Of a DNA stretch of 64,000 nucleotides, positions 44,302-53,888 are shown in pieces; positions within the stretch are counted from its first letter, which is position 1; each line of letters starts with the position of its first letter. The stretch is taken from assembly GCF_001514285.1 (NCBI RefSeq), contig NZ_KQ949024.1, positions 524,700-588,699 of the forward strand, written 5' to 3'. Origin of the DNA: Streptomyces sp. DSM 15324 (GTDB lineage Bacteria; Actinomycetota; Actinomycetes; Streptomycetales; Streptomycetaceae). The position numbers and the translations under genes are program-made. A model generated the notes under the pieces. It saw nothing but the letters and a program-made list of their open reading frames with translations. It was not told the origin of the DNA and ran no database searches.

Positions 44302-44334
44302 AGGGCCGCACCCCCGACCCGGGGGTGCGGCCCT
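44302..44334 (-). terminator. Stem-loop terminator downstream of acnA
   Basis: AGGGCCGCACCCCC (44302-44315) pairs with GGGGGTGCGGCCCT (44321-44334), five-base loop, about 87 bases after the aconitase stop and upstream of the LPMO promoter. Confidence 0.75.
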
Positions 44335-44345
44335 CGACCTGCCTT

Positions 44346-44411
44346 GCGTGCGGCCCGCGTGCGGCCCGCGTGCGGCCTGTCTGCCGCTTGCGTGCCGCGT
44401 GCGTGCCGCGT
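44346..44411. repeat. 11-bp tandem repeats between acnA and its terminator
   Basis: GCGTGCGGCCC occurs at 44346-44356 and 44357-44367 and as GCGTGCGGCCT at 44368-44378. The related GCGTGCCGCGT occurs at 44390-44400 and 44401-44411. The whole lies in the 3' untranslated region of aconitase. Confidence 0.7.
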
Positions 44412-44420
44412 GCTTGCTGC

Positions 44421-47221
<2,801 letters not shown>

Positions 47222-47275
47222 GTAACCCTCACTACCGGACCGGTGATGCGCGCGGCTGCGGTGCGCCTCGGCAGA

Positions 47276-47293
47276 TATCTCGATGTCGAGATA
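47276..47293. promoter_or_regulatory. 18-bp palindrome TATCTCGATGTCGAGATA in the acnA/methyltransferase promoter region
   Basis: Eight-base arms with a two-base centre, about 140 bases from the acnA start and 110 bases from the methyltransferase start. The form suits a dimeric MarR-type or XRE-type regulator. The right half plus following bases (GAGATAAC) recurs just before the HTH-MurA gene. Confidence 0.6.
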
Positions 47294-47402
47294 ACTCTAG
47301 TACATGGGGGCTGGATGGTCATGCCCGGGCTCGTCACACCCCCGAGCACCCCCCTCCAGGCTCTCTCACGTCTAGGCTCTTCCGCGACGAGGGGGGGTCG
47401 GC

Positions 47403-48269
47403 ATGCCCGAGGGGTGGCGGTGGGACAGGACGCTGTTCCAGGGCAGCGCGGTCCACTACGCACGGGGGCGGCTGCCGTACGCGCCGGGCTTCGGGGAGTC
47501 CCTCGCCGGGGCCCTCGGGCTGGACGGACGCGGGCGGCTGCTGGACGTGGGGTGCGGCCCCGGGACCGTGACGCTGCCGCTGGCCCGGTTCTTCACCGAG
47601 GCGGTCGGGCTCGACCCGGACGAGGACATGCTGGCGGAGGGCGCGCGGCGGGCCGCCCGGGACGGGGTGGCCAACGTACGCTGGGTGACCGCCCGGGCCG
47701 AGGACCTGCCGGCCGGACTGGGCGGGTTCCGGACCGTGACGTTCGCGCAGTCCTTCCACTGGACGGAGCGCGAGCAGGTCGCCGCCGCCGTCCTCGGGAT
47801 GCTGGAGCCGGGCGGCACGCTCGTCCACATCGCCGACCTCAAGGACCCGCCACCGGCCGCGGCACCGCTGCCGCTGCCCGCTCCCCCGTACACCCTGATC
47901 GGCGAGCTCGTACGGCACTACCTGGGCCCGGTCCGGCGCGCGGGACAGGGGGTGCTCGCCCACGGCACACCGGGCGGGGAGGACGCCGTCTTCGCCGGGG
48001 CCGGTTTCGCGCCCGCGGGCCGGCAGGTCGTACCGGCCGGACAGGTCGCGATCCGCACCGTGGACGATCTCGTGGCCTGGGCGTTCTCCCGGTCCGACTC
48101 GGCCCCGCACCTCTTCGGGGACCGGCTGCCGGACTTCGAGCGGGATCTGCGCGCCCTGCTCGGCGTCCATGCCCCGGACGGCCGCTTCGCCGAGCACATC
48201 CCGCCGACCGAGATCAGGATGTGGCGCAAGGGGCGGTGCGCCCACCGAGGGACCCCGGGGGACCGTTGA
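47403..48269 (+). CDS. Class I SAM-dependent methyltransferase
   Basis: 288 residues. Motif I is LLDVGCGPGTVTLPLA (near residue 42), the acidic SAM contact is in VGLDPDEDML, motif II region VTARAEDLPAGLGGFRTV and a following QSFHWTERE. This is the UbiE/Methyltransf_11 pattern. The QSFHW sequence is common in enzymes methylating small acids or quinone-like substrates, but no substrate can be named. Divergent from aconitase and sharing its palindrome, it could conceivably be connected with aconitate metabolism; that is speculation. ATG follows a GAGGGGGGG ribosome site. Confidence 0.88.
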   Translation: MPEGWRWDRTLFQGSAVHYARGRLPYAPGFGESLAGALGLDGRGRLLDVGCGPGTVTLPLARFFTEAVGLDPDEDMLAEGARRAARDGVANVRWVTARAEDLPAGLGGFRTVTFAQSFHWTEREQVAAAVLGMLEPGGTLVHIADLKDPPPAAAPLPLPAPPYTLIGELVRHYLGPVRRAGQGVLAHGTPGGEDAVFAGAGFAPAGRQVVPAGQVAIRTVDDLVAWAFSRSDSAPHLFGDRLPDFERDLRALLGVHAPDGRFAEHIPPTEIRMWRKGRCAHRGTPGDR

Positions 48270-48304
48270 CGGGACATCACCCGAACAGTCACTCGAACGG
48301 TCAA

Positions 48305-48340
48305 CCGAGCGACCACCCGAGCGACCACCCGAGCGACCAC
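48305..48340. repeat. Three perfect 12-bp tandem repeats upstream of HTH-MurA
   Basis: CCGAGCGACCAC is repeated at 48305-48316, 48317-48328 and 48329-48340, flanked on both sides by ACTCGAACGG. It lies in the 124-base gap between the methyltransferase and the HTH-MurA gene. Confidence 0.75.
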
Positions 48341-48365
48341 TCGAACGGACTCCCCAAAAGGCGCC

Positions 48366-48382
48366 ATCTCATATCTGAGATA
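48366..48382. promoter_or_regulatory. Candidate autoregulatory operator ATCTCATATCTGAGATA
   Basis: Two nested inverted repeats, ATCTCA/TGAGAT and TATCT-G-AGATA, end 11 bases before the HTH-MurA start codon, where binding would block translation initiation or transcription. No strong ribosome site is visible between the palindrome and the ATG. Confidence 0.5.
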
Positions 48383-48393
48383 ACCTCAGCCTC

Positions 48394-49923
48394 ATGGCAG
48401 ACGACTACCTCGTACGCATCGGCAAGCTCATCCGTGACGCCCGGCAGCACCGTGGCTGGACACAGGCCCAGCTGGCCGAGGCGCTCAACACCAGCCAGAG
48501 CGCCGTCAATCGGATCGAGCGCGGCAACCAGAACATCAGCCTTGAGATGATCGCCCGCATCGGCGAGGCGCTGGACAGTGAGATCGTCTCGCTGGGCTAC
48601 GCGGGCCCGATGCACCTGCGCGTCGTGGGCGGCCGCCGGCTGTCCGGTGCCATCGACGTCAAGACGAGCAAGAACGCCTGTGTCGCGCTGCTGTGCGCCT
48701 CGCTGCTCAACCGGGGGCGCACGGTACTGCGCCGGGTGGCCCGGATCGAGGAGGTCTACCGTCTGCTCGAGGTGCTGAACTCCATCGGCGTCCGCACCCG
48801 TTGGATCAACGGCGGGGTCGACCTGGAGATCGTCCCGCCGGCCGTCCTGGACATGGCGGCGATCGACGCCGACGCCGCCGTCCGCACCCGGTCGATCATC
48901 ATGTTCTTCGGCCCGCTGCTGCACCGCATGGACTCCTTCAAGCTGCCCTACGCCGGCGGCTGCGACCTGGGTACGCGGACCATCGAGCCGCACATGATCG
49001 CACTGCGCCGGTTCGGCCTGGACATCGCGGCCACGGAGGGGCAGTACCACGCCGTCGTCGACCGCGCCGTGCGCCCCGACCGGCCGATCGTGCTGACCGA
49101 GCGCGGGGACACGGTCACCGAGAACGCGCTGCTGGCCGCCGCCCGGCACGACGGGGTGACCGTCATCCGCAACGCCTCCTCCAACTACATGGTCCAGGAC
49201 CTCTGCTTCTTCCTGGAGGCACTGGGCGTACGGGTCGAGGGCATCGGCACCACCACGCTCACCGTGCACGGCGTGCCGACCATCGACACCGACGTCGACT
49301 ACTCCCCCTCCGAGGACCCGGTGGAGGCGATGAGCCTGCTGGCCGCCGCCGTCGTCACCGAGTCGGAGCTGACGGTGCGCCGGGTCCCCATCGAGTTCCT
49401 GGAGATCGAGCTGGCGGTCCTGGAGGAGATGGGCCTCGACCACGACCGCACGCCCGAGTACGTCGCCGACAACGGCCGCACCCGGCTGGTGGACCTCACC
49501 GTGCGGCCCTCCAAGCTGGAGGCGCCGATCGACAAGATCCACCCGATGCCGTTCCCCGGCCTGAACATCGACAACGTGCCCTTCTTCGCGGCCATCGCCG
49601 CCGTCGCCTCGGGCAAGACCCTGATCCACGACTGGGTCTACGACAACCGCGCGATCTACCTCACCGACCTCAACCGCCTCGGCAGCCGCCTGCAGCTCCT
49701 CGACCCGCACCGGGTCCTGGTGGAGGGCCCCACCCGCTGGCGCGCCGCCGAGATGATGTGCCCCCCGGCCCTGCGCCCCGCCGTGGTCGTCCTCCTGGCG
49801 ATGATGGCGGCGGAGGGCACGTCCGTCCTGCGGAACGTGTACGTCATCAACCGCGGCTACGAGGATCTCGCGGAGCGGCTGAACTCGATCGGGGCGCAGA
49901 TCGAGATCTTCCGGGACATCTGA
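48394..49923 (+). CDS. XRE helix-turn-helix domain fused to a MurA-type enolpyruvyl transferase
   Basis: 509 residues. Residues about 5-62 are an XRE/Cro helix-turn-helix (LIRDARQHRGWTQAQLAEAL then TSQSAVNRIERGNQNIS). From about residue 70 it is an EPSP-synthase-fold UDP-N-acetylglucosamine 1-carboxyvinyltransferase. Active-site residues look intact: Lys93-Asn94 (E. coli Lys22-Asn23), the loop cysteine Cys190 in GGCDLGTRTIEPH (E. coli Cys115) and the C-terminal NRGYEDLAERLNSIGA. MurA makes the first committed peptidoglycan precursor. The HTH suggests a regulatory or self-regulating form. It resembles the second murA-like gene next to aconitase in S. coelicolor (recollection). A strong terminator follows. 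Confidence 0.92.
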   Translation: MADDYLVRIGKLIRDARQHRGWTQAQLAEALNTSQSAVNRIERGNQNISLEMIARIGEALDSEIVSLGYAGPMHLRVVGGRRLSGAIDVKTSKNACVALLCASLLNRGRTVLRRVARIEEVYRLLEVLNSIGVRTRWINGGVDLEIVPPAVLDMAAIDADAAVRTRSIIMFFGPLLHRMDSFKLPYAGGCDLGTRTIEPHMIALRRFGLDIAATEGQYHAVVDRAVRPDRPIVLTERGDTVTENALLAAARHDGVTVIRNASSNYMVQDLCFFLEALGVRVEGIGTTTLTVHGVPTIDTDVDYSPSEDPVEAMSLLAAAVVTESELTVRRVPIEFLEIELAVLEEMGLDHDRTPEYVADNGRTRLVDLTVRPSKLEAPIDKIHPMPFPGLNIDNVPFFAAIAAVASGKTLIHDWVYDNRAIYLTDLNRLGSRLQLLDPHRVLVEGPTRWRAAEMMCPPALRPAVVVLLAMMAAEGTSVLRNVYVINRGYEDLAERLNSIGAQIEIFRDI

Positions 49924-49967
49924 AATGTCGGGCCTCGGGGCGGCCGATCGCCCCGGGATGCGGGTTT

Positions 49968-50015
49968 CCCGTGCTTGCGGACCGGTCCGCAAGCACGGGG
50001 ATGGTCGCTTTTTTG
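49968..50015 (+). terminator. Rho-independent terminator after HTH-MurA
   Basis: A perfect 32-base palindrome (49968-49999, arms CCCGTGCTTGCGGACC and its complement) is followed after a short gap by six T residues (50010-50015). A second hairpin, CGGGGCG/CGCCCCG, lies at 49936-49955. The rest of 49924-50294 holds no recognisable gene; TAGACT at 50259-50264 may be the -10 of the MMPL gene. Confidence 0.85.
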
Positions 50016-50294
50016 CCTCGCGCACGGCCGCCGCCGGACGAGACCGGCCTGGTCGGCCGGGGCAGCCTGTGCCGCACCGTTCTCCGTGAACGCGGCGGCT
50101 GGGTGCTCCGTTTTGGGCCTGCGGGCGGGGGTGTAGGTGTGGGGGCGATCCACAGAAGCCAGACCGCGAGATCCACAACGACCTGACGGAGTCCTTAGGT
50201 GCGATGCGTGAATAAAACACACCGAACTACCTGACAGTGAAGGAAAGGGGCGGCGGACTAGACTCGCGCAACCTACGACGTGGGGGTGGCCGGT

Positions 50295-52442
50295 ATGCGA
50301 CGGTGGGCCGAGTTCGTTCTGCGGCATCGCAAGGCGGTTGTCGGATTCTGGGGCCTCGTGCTGATCGCGGGCGTGTTACTGGCCGGCCGGACGACCGATC
50401 GGATGACGATCGACTTCTCGTTGCCGGGCCAGCCCGGCACCGTAACGGCCCACAAGATCAAGGATGCCTTCGGCAGCGGCGGCGACACCAGTCCGTATCT
50501 GGTGTCGGTCACGCTCCCGGCCGGGCAGGCGATCTCCGGTCACGAGGCGGACATCGGCCGGGTCTTCACGGCCGTCGGCGACGCGGTCCCGAACGTGCGG
50601 GTGATCGACGAGGCGAACACCGGTGACAAGGCCTTCCGGACGAAAGACGACCGTACCGCCTATGCGCTGGTGTTCTATCGGCTCAACCCGTCACCCCATC
50701 AGACGCTGTTGACGGATCCGATCCGCTCGGCGGCCGAGAAGGCCCTGCCCTCCGGCGCGACGGTCGGGGTGACGGGTGAGGAGGTGCTGGCCTCCGGAGG
50801 CGAGGACAGTGGAGGGCCGGGCGTGCTCGGGGAGACGCTCCTCGGTGCCGTCGGCGCCCTCGCCGTGCTCGCTTTCGTCTTCGCGTCGTTCCTCGCGCTG
50901 CTGCCGCTGCTGGTGGCCGCAGTGTCGATCCTTGCGACCTTCGTGATGCTGCTGCCACTCACCTACGCCACCGATGTGTCGTTCATCGTGCAGTTCCTGG
51001 TCGCCCTCATCGGCCTCGGCGTGGCGATCGACTACTCGCTGCTGTTCGTCACCCGCTGGCGCGAGGAGCGCGACCGCGGCCGGGACAACCACGAAGCGGT
51101 CGTGGTCGCGATGGAACGGGCCGGGCACGCGGTGGTTTTCAGCGGCGTGACGGTGGCCATCGGCCTGCTCGCCCTGGTCGTCCTCCCGGTCCCCTTCATG
51201 CGCAGCATGGGCTACGGTGGCGCGCTCATCCCGCTGGCAAGCGTCATGACGACGCTCACCCTCACGCCTGCGATCCTGGGCGGCATCGGGCCAAGGGTCG
51301 ACTGGCCCAAGATCCGCCACGAGAACCGGGCAAGCCGTACCTGGAGCCGGTGGACCGCCGCCGTGGTGCGGCGCCGTTGGATCGCAGCCGGCGCCGCACT
51401 GGCCGTGCTGGCGGCCCTGATCGCCGTCTTCTTCAGTGTCAGGATCGGCCTTGCCTCCTCGGAATCGCTGGCCAAGAGCGGCCCGGCGTACGAGACCCTG
51501 ACCACTTTGGAGCGTGGCGGTGTCCCGACCGGCGTGCTGACCCCGATGGAAGTCCTCGTCAGCACCGACCAGGCCCAGTCGGCGGCCGCCGAACTGGCCA
51601 AGGTCGACGGCGTGAGCAGCGCGTTCGTACCCTCCGGACCGGCCGGCAACCGGGACGGACTGAGCATCGTCGTGATTGTCCCGGACTACGAAACGGTGAA
51701 CTCCAAGAGCATCGGCGTGGTCAAGCGGGTCAAGAACGTCACGGAGGACCTTCCCGGGGTGGTCGGCGTCGCCGGCATCGGGGCGGCGCAGATCGACTTC
51801 ATGCACGCCGTCTACGGCAACTTCCCGCTGATGCTCACGATCATCGCCCTGCTGACGTATGTGCTGCTCGTCCGCGCCTTCCGCTCACTGCTGCTGCCAC
51901 TCAAGGCCGTGCTCCTCAACCTGCTCTCGCTCGCGGCGACGCTCGGGCTGATGGTGATCTTCTGGCAGGACGGTCACGGCTCCGACGCGATCTTCGGTAT
52001 CGAGGCCACCGGCGCCATCACGTTCTGGATCCCCCTCATGGTCTTCGCCTTCCTGTTCGGCTTGTCGATGGACTACGAGGTGTTCATCCTGTCCCGTATG
52101 CGCGAGGAGTACGACGCCGGGCGATCAACCGATGCCGCCGTCATCGAGGGCGTCGGCCGTACGGGTCGGCTTGTCACCAGCGCCGCGCTGATCCTCTTCC
52201 TCGCGTTTGCCGCACTCGCCTCCGGCCCCGGTACCGACCTCAAGACCCTGGCGACCGGCCTCGGCTTCGGCATCCTCCTGGACGCAACCATCGTCCGAAT
52301 GCTGCTGGTTCCGTCCCTCGTCTCGCTGTTCGGGCCATGGAACTGGTACCTGCCCGGCTGGGCCGCCCGTCCACTGCGCGTACAACCGTCCTCCCCGCAC
52401 CCGGAGCGGGCAGAGCCCGAGTCGAAAGCACCCATGGACTGA
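50295..52442 (+). CDS. MMPL-family membrane transporter
   Basis: 715 residues with the RND-type layout: helix 1 (residues about 15-33), a periplasmic loop, five helices, then a second copy of the same pattern. The paired transmembrane Asp-Tyr residues needed for proton use are present in GVAIDYSLLFVTRWREE and LSMDYEVFILSRMREEYD. Such proteins export lipids, siderophores or drugs, or transport wall lipids. The cargo is unknown. ATG at 50295 gives MRRWAEFVLRHRKAVVGFW, the usual MMPL start; a GTG at 50280 is possible. Flanked downstream by a broken methyltransferase gene. Confidence 0.92.
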   Translation: MRRWAEFVLRHRKAVVGFWGLVLIAGVLLAGRTTDRMTIDFSLPGQPGTVTAHKIKDAFGSGGDTSPYLVSVTLPAGQAISGHEADIGRVFTAVGDAVPNVRVIDEANTGDKAFRTKDDRTAYALVFYRLNPSPHQTLLTDPIRSAAEKALPSGATVGVTGEEVLASGGEDSGGPGVLGETLLGAVGALAVLAFVFASFLALLPLLVAAVSILATFVMLLPLTYATDVSFIVQFLVALIGLGVAIDYSLLFVTRWREERDRGRDNHEAVVVAMERAGHAVVFSGVTVAIGLLALVVLPVPFMRSMGYGGALIPLASVMTTLTLTPAILGGIGPRVDWPKIRHENRASRTWSRWTAAVVRRRWIAAGAALAVLAALIAVFFSVRIGLASSESLAKSGPAYETLTTLERGGVPTGVLTPMEVLVSTDQAQSAAAELAKVDGVSSAFVPSGPAGNRDGLSIVVIVPDYETVNSKSIGVVKRVKNVTEDLPGVVGVAGIGAAQIDFMHAVYGNFPLMLTIIALLTYVLLVRAFRSLLLPLKAVLLNLLSLAATLGLMVIFWQDGHGSDAIFGIEATGAITFWIPLMVFAFLFGLSMDYEVFILSRMREEYDAGRSTDAAVIEGVGRTGRLVTSAALILFLAFAALASGPGTDLKTLATGLGFGILLDATIVRMLLVPSLVSLFGPWNWYLPGWAARPLRVQPSSPHPERAEPESKAPMD

Positions 52443-52750
52443 ATCGGGGTCGCCTCGCGGCGGCTCACGGACGCGCTGCGCAGTGATCAGGCGCGGCGGC
52501 TGACCGGCGAGCACGCGATCATGGCAGCAGGTCTCGGCCTCGACGCGACTGGCGTGGACCTGGCCGCGAAAGCCCTGCGCACCGCCGAGGCCACGGGAGC
52601 GAGGGGCGTAGGGTGCGGTTCCTCCAGTACGACGCCCGGCGGCCGGCCGGGCTCGGCGAGATGTGCGACACCGTGCTCGGCTGTGGGCTCTTCCACCTCC
52701 TCGACGGCGATGACCGCACCGCCTACGTCGGCTCTCTGCAAGGATCACAC
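52443..52750 (+). pseudogene. Frameshifted fragment of a SAM-dependent methyltransferase gene
   Basis: Two frames together spell a class I methyltransferase. One (from about 52521) reads LGLDATGVDLAAKALRTAEA. After a shift near 52610, another reads RFLQYDARRPAGLGEMCDTV and GCGLFHLLDGDDRTAYVGSL, i.e. the SAM-binding half followed by motif IV. The N-terminal motif I and the C-terminus are missing. No single frame covers it. It runs into the end of the convergent gene at 52745. Confidence 0.65.
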
Positions 52751-53323
52751 GAGCTTGACGACGATCCCGATGTAGAGGGAAACAGAGATCGCCAGCGAGA
52801 GGAAGACGGTCACGGTGTGGACTGTGCGATGCCGTCGTTCCCCGAGACCGAGATGAGCGCGGGCGGCCGCGGTGACGTGCGGCCCGCCCCGCGCTTCACC
52901 GCCCGCGCTTTGCAGGGCGCGCACGAGAGCCCGTTGGCTCTTGGCCGAGGTGAGGCCGAGGCGCACACCGTGACTGTCGCGCACCACGACCGCGCGAGAA
53001 GGGCCGTTGTAGCTGAAGGTGGTGAGCAGTCGGACATCTTTGATGCGCTTGAGATCCACCGACCGCTCACCGGTCAGCGTCCGGGCGGTGACGCGGGACA
53101 TCGAACAGCGGACCAGGCTGGTTTCCCGACACAGCTCCGATATCAGCAGGAAACCGGCTGTTCCGCCGATCAGGGCGCAGATCACCGATGCACCGGCCGG
53201 TATCGGACCCACCAGCGCCAGCAGCCGCGCCACGAAGGGCGACAGGATGAGGAGGACGGCCGCAGAAGCCGCGATCCGCGCGCGTGACCGGGCCACGGCC
53301 GGGGCTGTCTCGGTGGAGTTCAC
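52745..53323 (-). CDS. Small membrane protein of unknown function (candidate immunity protein)
   Basis: 192 residues with two N-terminal helices (AASAAVLLILSPFVARLLAL, ASVICALIGGTAGFLLIS), a middle domain of mixed strands resembling a PH-like bacterial domain (VTARTLTGERSVDLKRIKDV) and one C-terminal helix (VHTVTVFLSLAISVSLYIGI). No family is assigned. The GTG start has no clear ribosome site. It is 19 bases downstream of the next small membrane gene, on the RHS strand. Position after an RHS gene is where immunity proteins are usually encoded; this is inference. Confidence 0.65.
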   Translation of the reverse strand: MNSTETAPAVARSRARIAASAAVLLILSPFVARLLALVGPIPAGASVICALIGGTAGFLLISELCRETSLVRCSMSRVTARTLTGERSVDLKRIKDVRLLTTFSYNGPSRAVVVRDSHGVRLGLTSAKSQRALVRALQSAGGEARGGPHVTAAARAHLGLGERRHRTVHTVTVFLSLAISVSLYIGIVVKLV

Positions 53324-53342
53324 GGAAACAGCCTAGAGCGGG

Positions 53343-53762
53343 TCAGGTCCTGGTCCGCCGTGAGCCACCTGCCCGATGCGCCCGGCGGGCCGCCAGCACC
53401 CCGAGGTCGGAGCGCATGTGCGGCGGTACGACGAACTTCGGGGCGTTGAACAGGACGACACTCACTTCGCACAGCAAGCAGAGAAGCACGGTGCCCAGCG
53501 CTACGGCGAAGAGGGCGGTCAGTGGGCCGGACACGTCGACGTCCAGGAGGCCCAGGAAGAGAAGGACCGTGACCCCCCAGAGGGAGACGACGGTGAGGGC
53601 GAGGGACCGTATCTCTCCTCGCTTGACCTCCTTGCCGAACGGCATGAAGGAAAAGGTCGCCATGAAGTGCTCGACCAGGTCGGCGTCGCGCCACAGTTGG
53701 GTGACCTTCCAGGTCATGAACGCGGACCCGGCCACGAAGAAGAGTCCGATGAAGTACTGCAT
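53343..53762 (-). CDS. Small membrane protein of unknown function (candidate immunity protein)
   Basis: 139 residues: helices at the N-terminus (MQYFIGLFFVAGSAFMTWKV) and in the middle (LALTVVSLWGVTVLLFLGLL, TALFAVALGTVLLCLLCEVS), and a basic C-terminal tail. About three membrane segments, no recognised family. It starts at ATG, 126 bases after the RHS stop with a long-loop hairpin between, and is followed by the other membrane gene. A protective role against a pore-forming RHS tail is conceivable. Confidence 0.7.
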   Translation of the reverse strand: MQYFIGLFFVAGSAFMTWKVTQLWRDADLVEHFMATFSFMPFGKEVKRGEIRSLALTVVSLWGVTVLLFLGLLDVDVSGPLTALFAVALGTVLLCLLCEVSVVLFNAPKFVVPPHMRSDLGVLAARRAHRAGGSRRTRT

Positions 53763-53818
53763 TGCGCGATCCTTCCATGTGTCGCTGATGCTCAGCTCTC
53801 CTACTGGGAGGGAGCGGC

Positions 53819-53863
53819 CGGGCGGGCTCCGAGATCACGTCCTCGTCCTCCGGAGCCCGCCCG
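53819..53863 (-). terminator. Stem-loop between the RHS gene and the small membrane genes
   Basis: CGGGCGGGCTCCG (53819-53831) pairs with CGGAGCCCGCCCG (53851-53863) across a 19-base loop. It could partly end RHS transcription. Confidence 0.55.
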
Positions 53864-53888
53864 CCGTCTGCTTACCCCGGTCCCGCGG

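Noticed and set aside
47403..48269. Calling the methyltransferase a trans-aconitate methyltransferase
   Set aside because: The only hint is its position beside aconitase. Sequence motifs are generic to class I methyltransferases, so no substrate was assigned.
48305..48340. 12-bp repeats as a possible replication iteron or CRISPR
   Set aside because: Only three copies, no spacers, no replication gene and no DnaA-box cluster nearby.
48301..50220. 639-codon open frame antisense to HTH-MurA
   Set aside because: Shadow frame; the sense strand encodes a complete HTH-MurA protein with catalytic residues.
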